Origin: Eutreptiella sp. 'Long Island Sound 2002'
Lineage: Eukaryota; Euglenozoa; Euglenophyceae; Eutreptiales; Eutreptiaceae
Reading direction: 5' to 3'
NCBI GenBank assembly: GCA_964036045.1
Contig: OZ038388.1
Coordinates: 34,736,497 to 34,800,496 of the forward strand
DNA: 64,000 bases
Shown one piece after another: positions 20,497 to 31,496 of the stretch (positions are counted from its first letter, which is position 1; each line of letters opens with the position of its first letter). Position numbers and translations under genes: made by a program. The notes below the pieces were generated by a model. It was given only the letters and a program-made list of their open reading frames with translations, made no database searches and had not been told where the DNA came from.

Positions 20497-20949
20497 TCAC
20501 TTCTCCAGCTGCCTTCCCTGGCTGCGGGCCCTGTGCCTCCGCATTGCGCCCCGTGCACATGTGCTGTGAAATGCTCTGACGTAATTGTTCTTCCATCCCT
20601 GGAGAAATTCGAGTGTTGGAACACCACTCGTCTCTAAGCAATGCAATGTCACCATGTTTGCCCAGGTCAATGGGTCAATGGTCAGGTGTGCAGATACTTG
20701 GCTCTTTGCGAAACCAATGTTGCATAAAGGGGCTTCTTCCACAGATGATTGGACCAGGTGGTTGGTTGCATGACTGCATAGGCTGAGGCATGAAGGCTGA
20801 GTGAGTATGCTGGTTAGTACTTCCAGGGGTACGGTACTTGCAGACTTCTGGAGGAGGAAATCCTCCACGCATGGATAGGTGGGTGGGTTGTCCACCCATT
20901 GGGTTGGTGCATGGGGGGGACACACAGCATGCACTGAGCAGCAGCCCAT
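20497..20949 (-). CDS. candidate exon, unknown
   Basis: Minus-strand frame of about 150 codons, most protein-like in its middle and C-terminal part (AHLTIDPLTWANMVTLHCLE, VPTLEFLQGWKNNYVRAFHS), ending in an arginine-rich tail. No domain is recognised. Confidence 0.28.
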   Translation of the reverse strand: MGCCSVHAVCPPHAPTQWVDNPPTYPCVEDFLLQKSASTVPLEVLTSILTQPSCLSLCSHATNHLVQSSVEEAPLCNIGFAKSQVSAHLTIDPLTWANMVTLHCLETSGVPTLEFLQGWKNNYVRAFHSTCARGAMRRHRARSQGRQLEK

Positions 20950-21060
20950 TGCACCTCATCATGGGCTGTGCAACACAACACAGGGACACGCCCTCTTCGG
21001 CAAGCAAAAGGACGGGCGGTCCACATACCCTTCCCTCCTTGAAATCTCCCCCCATAGCGC

Positions 21061-21652
21061 GCGACGGTCTCCCCCTCAGGGGGGGGGGGGGCGGTCGCCA
21101 AGTGACGGTCTCCCCCCTGGGGGGGGGGGGGGGGGATTGCAAGGGTATTTCAAGGCAGACTGTGGTACCCTCCACTGATGCAAGCAAACAGCCGGCGTTT
21201 GGGGTTGCGAAGCCATGGGGGTAATGTCTGGCGACGCAGGAGACTTGGGTGATGCAACCACCACAGCCTCGAGCCTTGAGAGTTGAGCACTCTCATGATC
21301 CATTTGAGTGACCCCACCAGGGCATATGTACCGAATGTGGCAGAACTGCGGCCCATTTGGTAAAGGCCCCACAACAGTGGCCAACACATGTGCACCAAGC
21401 ATGCGTGAGTTACCATACATAGCCACCGGGAGAAAACATCTTGGGTCTGAGAAAGGGACACCCTGTACACCGCTTTTGGAGAGAGAATATCACAGAATAC
21501 ACACAGGTGACTGATTTGAAGTAATGGGAAAGCAATGCAAGGACGTGTGTGTGACAGATGGGGAACACAAAACACCGCAATAGATATTGCCTGGCAAAAC
21601 AGTGAAGTGACGGTCTCCCCCCCCCGGGGGGGGAGATTGCAAAGGGAGGGGG
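21061..21652 (+). repeat. three C/G palindromic elements
   Basis: GACGGTCTCCCCC..GGGGG at 21061-21090; GTGACGGTCTCCCCCC then a long G run and ATTGCAAGGG at 21101-21142; GTGACGGTCTCCCCCC..GGGGGAGATTGCAAAGGG at 21606-21652. The shared flanks GTGACGGTC and ATTGCAA define the family also seen at 6388 and 36316. Confidence 0.8.
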
Positions 21653-22390
21653 GGGGACCTTCACTGCCCCTGCCCCCCTTGCGCAAGCTGCACTATCTGT
21701 AGCCACGTTGTTCTGGCTGTGCCATGCAGACCTCTGTCGGGGGTCCTTTACCACCTGAAGTTGAATTGTGTCGGGAGGGCCACCGCCAATCCATCCCGTG
21801 TTGTGAGCCTCTGGTCTTGTAATGGCCACGATTGTGTCATTTCGTGCCGGGGCCCACGGTGCTTCATCTCCGATCGCAGGGTGAGGTCGCAGGTGGTGCC
21901 GTTCCAGTGGGTCACAGCCAGTCCAACGCAGGGCTGGAGGCCACAAAACGAACTCCATTGCCCCACGATGGTTGGCACTCGTGACCCCCCCCACCCCCCG
22001 GGTGTCGCCGCAGGGGCGCTGGGAGCGCCTAAAAACTGGTCCCGCGCTGGTCGATCCAGACACTGCAAATGGCGCCGGTGCAGCGCTTTCTTGACTGAAC
22101 CAGTGGACCGGGGCCCGAAAACACACGACCATCAGAAATCCTGCTCTTCTGGTAACGATCAGTGTGAGAAGGGGCCGCAGATTGTACCCCGCACCGCTCC
22201 TCTCCCACACTCCCGAAGCCATGGGGTAGCCAGCGGCGGAAGGGTCAGAGTCGAAAGTTGTTCCACGACCTTTTGGTGTCCATCCGCGCTGCTACATCAG
22301 AACTACATCAGAGCTGCAACCCCGCGTGGGTCTGCGATGCGAATACCCCTGGAAAGTCATGTGGTTCACGACCGTCTGCCCATAATCTGA
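21653..22390. other. open on both strands, no supported gene
   Basis: Frames longer than 220 codons exist on both strands (plus 21719-22387, minus 21410-22222). A minus segment (ITRPEAHNTGWIGGGPPDTI) is the most protein-like, but that frame passes through the C/G palindrome at 21606-21652. I do not call it. 22387-22410 matches the end of the tRNA-Cys-like repeat family. Confidence 0.35.
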
Positions 22391-23203
22391 CAACCACTTC
22401 GAGGTGATTGATGAAGTGGAGGGGGGAAACGGGGGGGCTTGACTTGTTGGTCACTTCAAATCCCAAGACCCCAATTCAGACTGACATGGTAAATGAGGGC
22501 AGCTGGGATCATGTGAGGCCAAAGCCTCAGAAGCAGGGCTACGCAGGCTCTCGGAGACACAACGGACCGTTTAGCCATCAACATCAAAGCCACCCATGCA
22601 CTGGCTCAAGGACGACGGTCCTCGCACAATGAGTGTTCGAATATACTGTGGGATACGAATCCCACGTTCCCTCGCGTGGTCTGTTGGTGACTTGACAGGA
22701 CTGTCGGCAAAACTTGTTTCCCTGGCTGATCATAACTACACGTGTGCAACGCATGCCTCGCGCCATGCAATGCCCCCGTGCAATTTCGACCATGGAGGGG
22801 GGGGGGTCAACCTGTCCGACGCCCCAAAACCCACGGACACACAGACACACAGGTGTGCACGCGCACACATGCGCACTTGTTGCACTCTGCAGAGGCCTGG
22901 GGGTGTAGAGGCTGACAGATGTGGCTATTTGAGGCGCGATAGAGACTCCGGTGAAATACGGGACACGGCATGTGCCATGGCACATGGCATTGGCAGTTCT
23001 ATGGGGGCTGCCATGGAGTCGGGGCAAAACTAAAATCAAATATACTTTTCATTGAGGCCGCATTCAGGTACACAAACTTTGTCTGCACCCCCGACCAGCC
23101 TACAGCAGAGGCCTGGCCTCCACAACAGGCGCTGCATGACAGACAGTCGGCCTGCCAGACCCCTTCGGCCTCGCCTGCAACAGAAATCCTTCGGATGCAG
23201 CGG

Positions 23204-23426
23204 CTACAATGAGTAACTCGGCAGGCCCCGGGCCTCTTTGGAGGTCAGCTTTGGCCCTGGAGGCTTCGGTGGCCCCCATGGGCCCTTGGGAGAGAACAAG
23301 TCGGGTACCGACGTCTTCTCGAACCGCTTCTTCTGTGGGGCCTTTTCCACTTGTCTGCGTTCATCAGCGTCGCCCTCGTCCGCCAGCAGCCGCAGTGGCA
23401 CACGTTGTGGGAGATCATGGCCGTGC
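23204..23426 (-). CDS. candidate terminal exon, charged/proline-rich protein
   Basis: Minus-strand frame ending at TAG 23204-23206. Upstream lies a good acceptor (CCCCCATTCTGCAG, AG at 23427-23428). The encoded segment is charged and then proline-rich (LLADEGDADERRQVEKAPQK, SPKGPWGPPKPPGPKL). This is a well-bounded last exon of a gene whose earlier exons I cannot place. No family is recognised. Confidence 0.5.
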
Positions 23427-23439
23427 CTGCAGAATGGGG

Positions 23440-23650
23440 GAGGGTTCTAATAGCTGCGTGAACCCAGCGGTATGTGGTTCCCCAGAGCGGGGGTGGGGGG
23501 TGGATGTTTTGAGGGGGGAGGGCGTTGCGCACCAAAATGTATCGCAGCAGATTTTTCCTTTTGGTGCAGGGCTTTTGTTGCAAAAGCGGATGGTTCATTC
23601 CTAGAGGGTTGCTGTTAATTCATGACGTTTCCTGGAATTCGTGGAGCAAT
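23440..23650 (+). repeat. dispersed repeat, copy at 39010-39135
   Basis: CACCAAAATGTATCGCAGCA, TTTTCCTTTTGGTGC and TTCATTCCTAGAGGGTTGCT appear in the same order at 39014-39110. Confidence 0.75.
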
Positions 23651-24084
23651 CCACAACCCTTGCCCTAGCCCTGCACATGCAATAGTGGCCCAGTAGAGAC
23701 AGAAACAATCTTGTTCAAATATACCACATGCTGGTCAAAGCGAAACGGATGTTGTCCATCAATATCATTTACTCACGTTCTGAACCACAGCTGGAGTCAG
23801 AGAGAGAGGACAGAATCATTGGGATGCAGAACTGTCCTACCCCCCCCCCCCTTTTCCTGTGATCTTCAAAGTATGTGCTTTGTTTACTCTTTCTTTCCTT
23901 TTGTTTGCACACACATCTTCTTGAATTAAACACTCATCAGGGGGTGGAGACAGAACGGAAAGAATTAAAAGCTTTGTCATTGAGAAGGGCCTCTTGAAAA
24001 GGGGGTATCTGTTTTTGAGTTTTGGAGGCCATTATTCAACAGCCCATTTTCCTTCATTTGCATGTAATTTTGCGATGTGTCCTT

Positions 24085-24395
24085 GCCCTGTCACCCACTA
24101 GCTGTGATGTGGAGCGGTTCTTCTCAACCGGATCAATTCCCATGACCGCCGTACCTGGGGAATGGACCAACTGTAAAAATTGCTAGTGGTTGCCAGAGAT
24201 GCCGTTTCTTGGTTAGAGTATGATTTCAGTGAAGTGGTGTAGCGGTACAGACAGAAACAGAGGGTGGGTGGAATTCGCAAGTCACGCAAAGACAAAGAGA
24301 AGCGGCGCAAGATTCACACGAACCAGGAGGCATAGGACAGTAGTGATGATGACAGTGAAGAAGCATTGATGAGGGAGATGAGGGTCCCGCAATGA
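24085..24395 (+). pseudogene. hAT transposase C-terminal remnant
   Basis: PTSCDVERFFST at about 24095-24130 is the signature of the hAT dimerisation domain (S..VER.FS). After a frame change the helix continues as LLNRINSHDRRTWGMDQL, KLLVVARDAVSWLEYDFSEV and RYRQKQRVGGIRKSRKDKEK, with an acidic tail (DSSDDDSEEALMREM). In-frame stops are TAA at about 24176 and TAG at about 24238 and 24328; the frame closes with TGA at 24393-24395. Upstream catalytic parts were not found. Confidence 0.6.
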
Positions 24396-25084
24396 CCTAC
24401 TCCTCCAGCTCCGGCTCCAGCTCCGACTCTGGCAGTACTGAATTTTTCCCTAACCAACACCCTTAAAAGCCGAAGCACAAGGGGTTGCCGGTTGGGGAGG
24501 GCCAAGATTCTTGTAGGGTCATTATTTTGGGGGCATCCATGCACTGCGCGCTACTTTTAGACCAGATTCCCCCCAAAGATCCCCCAGGCACACCCCTTCC
24601 AAACACCCTAGCTCAAGACAGTTGCAAGCTACCTTTGCTTCACATAAGACACCCTGCACAAAGGGAAAATCTATGAACGGCGATGGTCGCCACCCTGGGT
24701 ATTGGTGCCATGTTTCCATGGCTATGGCTTGGCCATGGAACTAAATGGCAGTTAATCACATTTGAATCAGAATCAGACCACAACATTTAAGCAAAATTTC
24801 AGAGTATCCAGGTTCCAGGGTGGGAGACCACTAGCCTCCACTTGGGTAGAAAATATCCACTTTATTTCTTCCACATTGGGAACATGTCATTTTTGGATTT
24901 TTACCCCGTTGCACCCATTTCTACCCCTTTTCACACTTTTTTGCTCATTTCCACCACATCGACTCATTTCTGGGTTGATTTCTCCCCACCATAGGGACCC
25001 CGAGAAGGCAGGGGTGTGTAGCCATATTGATAAATTGGCAATGCAAGATGGATACTTCCCCTTAATGTTGCAAAGGGGGCGCAC

Positions 25085-25190
25085 TTAGCGTAGTGGGCGC
25101 ACAGTGTGCGCGCAGTGCACGCGCAGTGCAACTATTTGGGTGTCTGGCCGTACTAGAGACCCATACTTTGTGATACTAGGGGCATCATTA
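25085..25190 (-). repeat. fragment of the 236-bp satellite family, inverted
   Basis: GTACTAGAGACCCATACTTT and CAACTATTTGGGTGTCTGGC are reverse complements of the unit end at 31480-31515, with an alternating GCGCAC stretch beside it (25090-25125). Confidence 0.7.
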
Positions 25191-25439
25191 GTGTCTGAGA
25201 ATAGTCCCTGGTGCCAAAGCGTCCTCTCGGCCCCCCACATCCGGCCAAAGAACCCCTTGGCCTACCTTGGCACCAGTGTTGCTTAACTAATAGGGGAAAA
25301 AAGGATAAAGAAAGAAAAAAAAAACTTTTTGGAAAAGACGAAATCTGAGGCCCCCGACGCTTTGTTTAACAGAGGATGGGAAGAGTAGAGAGCAAGGAGA
25401 GGGGGGTAGACAGTAGATTGGGTCACCCACAATGAAGGG

Positions 25440-25605
25440 GGGGGGGGGGCGGGCATTAAATATGCACTGTCATGAACCACCAACCTGAACTTTTGCTGAA
25501 TTGGAATGGGGGGGGGGGGTTGTTGGAGGGGGGAGGGGTTTTCGCAACCCCTCCCCCCCCCTTCCGTCCCCTTGGTATTCAATTATTCTAAAGAAGCCCC
25601 TTGCC
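25440..25605 (+). repeat. poly-G-bearing dispersed repeat, copy at 39205-39325
   Basis: GAACTTTTGCTGAATTGGAA, a long G run, a C run and TATTCAATTATTCTAAAGAA are shared with 39205-39325. Each copy contains a G-run/C-run hairpin. Confidence 0.8.
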
Positions 25606-25733
25606 TTCCCGGGGAGTGCAACAACTGCCCCAATATACATGCGGCCCTTCGGATGAAATTTTGCTGGGGATTTTGTCGAACTTTGGGAGCAAACATTTTC
25701 ACTGGATCCATTGTGCCCTGAGGCCATACTCAC

Positions 25734-26011
25734 AGCACACGCCCGTAGTATCGGGCTGAGGGCTTGTGTGCACAAAAAACATGAACAACAATATTTTTGT
25801 CAGCAGCAATCGACGACAGTATCGGTGCAGTAGCCCATTTCGGGGTACGGGACGCATACTTGGTCAAGATTTCCTCCACCTCCAGCAGCGTATCCATTGA
25901 CTTTTGCCACAAATGAAGCCTCATCGCATAATTGAGCTTAGCATGATATGCGACACTTCTTCTTTCCGCAAACTCCCGCCGTTTTCGGTCTGTTCGAGGC
26001 TCAAACCGCAA
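25734..26011 (-). CDS. internal exon with consensus splice sites, unknown protein
   Basis: Minus-strand 278-bp segment. It begins right after CTGCTAG (acceptor AG at 26012-26013) and ends at GTGAGT (donor G at 25733). The in-frame stops on either side lie within those splice sites, which supports a real internal exon. The translation is helical and charged (RKRREFAERRSVAYHAKLNY, LWQKSMDTLLEVEEILTKYA) then IVVHVFCAHKPSARYYGRV. I do not recognise the family and the neighbouring exons were not located. Confidence 0.55.
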
Positions 26012-26893
26012 CTAGCAGAGACGGGCCAAACAGCTCCACCCAGCGCTCTCACCCGGATGACGGGGGGCACACCAAACCCCGATCCTTCCAGCCCCAATCC
26101 CCTCCCCTGGTCTCCAGGGATTGGCGGTGGGCGGGGCGGGGGGGGGGGGGGGGATTCTGCTGGTTTTCAGCGTCCAGTCGCCCACAGGGCCGGTGTCAGA
26201 CTGGCGGCTCAGGAGGATTACCTGCACCGCACGTGCACCGCGTAACGTGTTGGAACAAACTATGGGGAAAAGGTGATTCCTTGGTCATGTACTGCCCACA
26301 CTCGGAGGCGGAGATGACGGTGGCAGGCACCATCTCACCATTTGATCAGGTGTAAGTGACAGTGATGCCCGCAGGAAGCCATGAAAGAGACATGGGTGAA
26401 AGGGGAAACTGTGAAGGGATGCAGTGCAGTATGTGCAATGTTAATACGTTTTACAGCTTGGACACATGTACTTCACTGTCGCTTGGATGCGTAGGTGCGA
26501 AATCGCCCCAATATACACACCACGCGCGCACCGTGTATCGTACTCCCTCTGAATGGAGGTTGTGCAACTTGAAGAGTGCGGAGGAAAGGAACGGTTTGAT
26601 ACAGCTCCACATCCTCGATTCTTATAGGGAGGGAACAGTACCGCGCAAATCCTAAAGTTTCGCGGAATCCTAATTTTTGCATTGGGTGTTTTGAATTAAT
26701 AATAAGCAAAAATTTTGCGGCAGCATGAAAAATGGGCAAAAATGGGCAACAAAAAAAAATTGCGATTGTTTTTGCGGGATCCATTTTTGCGTTGGGTGTT
26801 GGACCAAAAATCAATTTTTTTGGGTTTTTTTGTTTGCGTTTTGGGGATTGGGGTTGATTCATTTTGTTGCTATTGCAAGAAACCGTGCGTACC

Positions 26894-27021
26894 TTGGACT
26901 CTGGGATTGCAGTCCATTCCTACACAGGCATACAAATGTTGATCAGTTGGACTCTGGGATTGCAGTCCATGGCACAGATATTGATCAGTTGGACTCTGGG
27001 ATTGCAGTCCATGGCACAGAT
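26894..27021 (+). repeat. three-copy repeat, 42-bp spacing, hairpin in each unit
   Basis: TTGGACTCTGGGATTGCAGT + CCAT begins at 26894, 26947 and 26989. Each unit carries GGACT...AGTCC, a short inverted pair. The last two are joined by GGCACAGATATTGATCAG. Confidence 0.9.
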
Positions 27022-27070
27022 AAGCACCAACAAGCATGGTTCAGGTCTACCAGTTTTTCAACAAACCAGT

Positions 27071-27523
27071 TCAAAACTTGTCCATAATAGTGCGCCATTG
27101 ATCTAGGTAACACTGCCAAGCCATGTCAGTACCAGTGCTGCCAATGCTCCTTTGGCCCTTTCCTTTGGCAGCAAAAGGCATGACACCTGCCCCACCAACA
27201 GGGGCTGTGAAAGGGATGTCCTCATTGTGAATGTGCAAAGGTGAGGTCATATGGTGCACTGAGGTGGGGGGCGGGGGGGGCTTGCAGGGCTGTGACACAC
27301 ACAGCACCGCCCAGTTCTTTGAAAATTTATCGACACATCTGTGCAACAGCAGGACACAGATGCCCCCAGAAGAAGTGGTGTGCCTCACACTGGGAGTGGT
27401 ACGTAACACGGAAGGGGCGGGCGTACATTCAATGTACAGAAGAGGGGTGGCTCCAGAACGGCCGGTTGGTGACCATGTAGCACGACCTTGTGCCCTCTGC
27501 TTGTTGCTGGAGGTCAGTTTTGT
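27071..27523 (-). CDS. candidate exon, unknown
   Basis: Minus-strand frame of about 150 codons without an ATG at its start; an acceptor-like CCTCCAG lies near 27512. It includes CVDKFSKNWAVLCVSQPC, a proline run encoded by a C tract, and SIGSTGTDMAWQCYLDQWRT before the TGA at 27071. No family is recognised. Confidence 0.33.
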   Translation of the reverse strand, partial: TKLTSSNKQRAQGRATWSPTGRSGATPLLYIECTPAPSVLRTTPSVRHTTSSGGICVLLLHRCVDKFSKNWAVLCVSQPCKPPPPPTSVHHMTSPLHIHNEDIPFTAPVGGAGVMPFAAKGKGQRSIGSTGTDMAWQCYLDQWRTIMDKF

Positions 27524-28177
27524 CAATCAGCAGTGGAGGAGGAAAAGTGTATGTTCGTGGATCAGTGTGGAATATCAGTCCCACTGCTCACCATTGCAGC
27601 GCACTGCCCTATTAGGTCGTCAGACCAGTGCTTTTCTCTTGTTTTTGCGATCACATGCTCCTTAGCAGTAGAGCCGCACGTGCAGCACAGCTCCCCAAGG
27701 GGAGAGTGTGTGTGTACCGTTCTGCAACAGCACTTCTCACTTCACAAAAGGGCGGAGTCATGAGAAATCAGAGCATGTGACATGTGCGCTGTGTGACCAT
27801 GACCGAATTAACTTCGAGCGCAGGGTGTGGTCCAGCCACTCGCAACCCACAAGCCACAGCTTTCCGGAGGCCTTATTTCCCCCTCTTTTCCAATGCATTC
27901 CCCATTCTGAATCTCTATCGATTTTATTCTGACCATTTTGACCGATGCAGAGGGGATTTTTTTCAATGCGCAACTGTTGTCCGCAATGCAGAGCCCCCCC
28001 CCCCCCCCCCTGTCATGCACACCACAACGTTCTTCTCCAATGCGGAACCCTTTTTGCCACGCCAAGCGCTGCTCTGGCGAGCAATGCACTTGTTTCAGAT
28101 GTGGAACATCCCCTTTTACGCATGCCCCACTGTTCTTTTCATAGCGTTGTGTGCGTGGGTGGGTGGGTAATGAAGCC

Positions 28178-28363
28178 TCAGTACATCACGGCAATGCATA
28201 CGTGACGGCGGTATTCTTTCCTGAGACGATCATCCATCATGGCTTTGTCCACGCTTTGCAAAGTTTGGCCCACATTCGAATCTTCTGTGACTCGCAAGTG
28301 ATACCGCAGGGCACTTGCCAATGGAAGAGATCGACGAAACATCTCTTGAGAACAAAGTGACAT
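28178..28363 (-). CDS. small candidate exon/ORF, helical
   Basis: Minus-strand frame from an ATG at 28363 (MSLCSQEMFRRSLPLASALR, then VGQTLQSVDKAMMDDRLRKE) to TGA at 28178. TACTGAT, a pyrimidine stretch and AAG just inside the start also look like a branch site and acceptor, so it may instead be a last exon. Unknown function. Confidence 0.4.
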   Translation of the reverse strand: MSLCSQEMFRRSLPLASALRYHLRVTEDSNVGQTLQSVDKAMMDDRLRKEYRRHVCIAVMY

Positions 28364-28753
28364 CAGTAAGCAAGAAATCAAAAGCGACCACCGGTGCCCA
28401 CATGCATCAGTTCATGAGGATTATGGCAGCGAAATCGGGCCAGTGCCCCCCCCGTAACTGGTGATAGGGCCCCCTCAAACGGTGACAAGTGTCTGAAACG
28501 ATTGCACAGAGCAAAGGGTAGTGAATCATGCACACAATATCTGCCACCCTTCAAAGGTCAGAAAACAATTCAGGTCCTCCTCTTTCAGAGATGCAGGCGA
28601 TTGGCACCAAAAATTGAAGCGGTCGCCTCCCTATGCCTGGGGCCATAAGTAATGTGCAAAAGGGATGTTTCTAGATGTTGGGGGACCATTAGCACGCCGG
28701 GCATCTTTTTGGGCCACTTTTGATACAGAGCCCTGATCCACGCTTTTTGCACA

Positions 28754-28975
28754 GCCCCTTTCCAGTTGGGGATGTGGACCGGCCCCTTTCTAGTTGGGGA
28801 TATGGACTGGCCCCTTTCCGGTTGGGGATATGGACCGGCCCCTTTCTAGTTGGGGATATGGACTGGCCCCTTTCCCGTTGGGGATATGGACTGGCCCCTT
28901 TCCGGTTGGGGATATGGACCGGCCCCTTTCCAGTTGGGGATGTGGACTGGCCCCTTTCCGGTTGAGGATACCTAC
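28754..28975 (+). repeat. 28-bp minisatellite, 8 copies
   Basis: Unit CCCCTTTCCGGTTGGGGATA + TGGACTGG with few variants. It directly precedes a transposase fragment at 28978. Confidence 0.95.
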
Positions 28976-28977
28976 CC

Positions 28978-29215
28978 GTAGAAGCCAGTGCTTTCATGTC
29001 GGGCACCAAAGGGTGTTCAGAGGCGGCTTTGCGTCAAAGCGTTGCCCGTGTTCGCGAATATCTGTTCAATGTTGTACAAGAAATTCGCTGGGCTGACGGG
29101 TTGAATCCTTTCAACTATTGTCCCCATTTTCCGTTCTTTGTGGCGCATTTCACGAACTCCACAGACCCCCATCAGTTCCATTGGTGGCATATGTGTCGCA
29201 TGTTTACAATGTAAC
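28978..29215 (+). pseudogene. fragment of the DDE transposase N-terminal region
   Basis: Plus-strand frame whose translation (KGCSEAALRQSVARVREYL, QEIRWADGL, CPHFPFFVAHF) aligns without gaps to the minus-strand transposase at about 18860-19060 (GCSKEAWWASVHRVHSYL, AEIEWAERL, VPHFPYFVTHY). It lacks the catalytic core. A separate, diverged copy of the same family. Confidence 0.65.
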
Positions 29216-29774
29216 TGTTGCCATTGATATTTTGGCATAGTTAATGCAAAAGCACCGCGCCGGTCGCTCGCTGGGCGCGTGCCGGGCAAACATGCCCCCG
29301 TTGATTGATGTGCAGAGTTTGTGCCTTAGCAATTGTGATTTATTGCGCTGGTGTAGGCACGGGCGAATTGTCCCTTTGTGAGTCTTCTGCCTGTGGTGGG
29401 AACCTCAGGAATGTGTGAGCCACACAAAAGTGTTCCTTCCGCCACCCCCCCCCCCCCTTTCTTGGGGCTGGTGCCAAATCAATCCCATTTGAATTGTATT
29501 ACCACCAAGAAGCCGGCATGTCCCTCATGCACAAGGACCGCTGTTGGACAAGATGTTTTCTTCCACTTTCTTAGGAGGGGGACACGTCCGAGCCAGCGAC
29601 GAGCACACTTCATGCTGGCTATTCCCTTTCGGCAAGTAGCAACAAGGTTGCTACTATGACACGGCACATGACAATGACAAGGTGTCGGCAAGAAATACAG
29701 GGGGGGGAGGATAAGTTTGCCACGGGACAATATCGACAGGGATAATTTCGGAAGGTGGAAATTTCGCCACCTCC

Positions 29775-29885
29775 AGGAATCTTGAAGCTGGCTGTTATTT
29801 CCTGGTGGGCTCTGGATGGTTCCTGATATTTTCTGGTCAGCTCGCGATGGTTCCTGATATTTTCTTGTGGGCTCTGGATAGAAAC
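29775..29885 (+). repeat. 31-bp degenerate repeat
   Basis: GGTTCCTGATATTTTCT occurs at 29818 and 29849 with GGGCTCTGGAT before or after. Related GGTTGCTGTTAATTC.TGG strings lie at 23600, 39090 and 53990-54120. Confidence 0.6.
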
Positions 29886-30621
29886 AAACCAATCTTTGTT
29901 CCCTCCGCTTGGCACAGTGCCGCACTCACGTGCATCTGAATTCACAATGGAGTTGTTGGTCACACGCCGCAAAAATTTCGCCAGAGGGAAGGCGGGGTTT
30001 CGCACTTTTCTTCACGGCGAAATTTTCCCCACGAAATTCACCCCTCCCAAGATTTTCCCCCCTTCTGTACCAGACAAACTTTAGATCCATAAATTTACTC
30101 ACATACTTAGTCAGATCCATGTGTAGTTCACCAAAATTGCACAAAGCACTTCAACGTAATCCTCAAAATTCGGATTTCAATACACAGTGTGCATTTCAAT
30201 TTTTCTTTACACCAAAAATCTTGACTTCAATGAATGCCAAGGTGTACCTGCATTATATTTGGGATCCATACATCTCAAACGCCACACACCTGTTGCTCAT
30301 TTCTCACCCACGAGAGACGCGTCTCCATGGACGCTTGCCTCCAGTGACCAACACACAATCCTCCTTTGTCTACTACAGTGAAAGGCAACCATGGCAATGG
30401 GGGAATCCTTGCACTGCGCGCGCACTGACCCAAACTGCCCTAGCTCAAGAAAGTTGCAAACTACCTTCCCTTCACATTACACACATCATGCACAACTGGA
30501 AAAGCCATGAACAGCGCATTGGTCGCCACCCTCAACAACACACAACTGTCTTTCTGTTCCATTGTCAACTAAGTACACATTGAGAATATGCAACTTGTGT
30601 GCACAACATGACACATTTGCA

Positions 30622-30790
30622 GAATCAAAGAAATGTCACATTGTCACATGTGTGTGTGTCAATGCAATCCGCACAATATTGCACTTCACACTTGTCACAC
30701 ATGGACATCTTTTTAGGGTCAGACTTGGTGCAACAAAGGGCACAAACATCCCCATCATCACCCACAACAAAGCGTGGATTGTGAGTCCCT
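30622..30790 (-). pseudogene. cysteine-finger end of the DDE transposon
   Basis: Minus-strand frame FVVGDDGDVCALCCTKSD.. followed by CDKCEVQYCADCIDTHTC and the stop at 30625. The pattern C-x2-C-x11-C-x2-C-x4-C-x2-C-x4-H-x-C matches the finger at 52.4 kb. It is a zinc-binding module of the kind found at the C-terminus of some transposases. Upstream it runs directly into the 236-bp satellite. Confidence 0.6.
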
Positions 30791-31496
30791 AACCCCGAAT
30801 CGAGGGGCCACGCAACAAAGCATGGATTCAGAGATTGTCCCGGTTTCCTCAATAGCACCGGAAGGTTGGGGCCCAAAAGAGGGCGGAAATGCTACGTCAC
30901 CCCTGCATTCTCGGGGATCCCCAAACAAAGGGGGACAAAATCCGAAGCCAAAACCTCCGCTAGGGGTCACCATGATGCCCCTAGGAGCCCCTAGTATCTC
31001 AAAGTATGGGTCTCTAGTACGGCCCTAACCCCAACTTGAGGGGCCACGCAACAAAGCATGCATTCAGAGATTGTCCCGGTTTCCTCAATAGCACCGGAAG
31101 GTTGGGGCCCAAAAGAGGGCGGAAATGCTACGTCACCCCTGCATTCTCGGGGATCCCCAAACAAAGGGGGACAAAATCCGAAGTCAAAACCTCCGCTAGG
31201 GGTCACCATGATGCCCCTAGGAGCCCCTAGTATCTCAAAGTATGGGTCTCTGGTACGGCCATAACCCCAACTTGAGGGGCCACGCAACAAAGCATGGATT
31301 CAGAGATTGTCCCGGTTTCCTCAATAGCACCGGAAGGTTGGGGCCCAAAAGAGGGCGGAAATGCTACGTCACCCGTGCATTCTCGGGGATCCCCAAACAA
31401 AGGGGGGGGAAATCCGAAGCCAAAACCTCCGCTAGGGGTCACCATGATGCCCCTAGGAGCCCCTAGTATCTCAAAGTATGGGTCTCTAGTACGGCT
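30789..31496 (+). repeat. 236-bp tandem satellite, 3 copies
   Basis: CGCAACAAAGCATG.ATTCAG begins at 30811, 31047 and 31283, exactly 236 bp apart. Copies are nearly identical, each ending CTAGGGGTCACCATGATGCC, TCTCAAAGTATGGGTCTCT. Followed at 31497-31545 by GCCCAAATAGTTGCACTGCG and an alternating GCGCAC stretch. Open frames on both strands come from the repeat. Confidence 0.95.

Noticed and set aside
21410-22222. 270-codon minus frame
   Set aside because: It runs through a C/G palindrome and competes with open frames on both strands; no domain.
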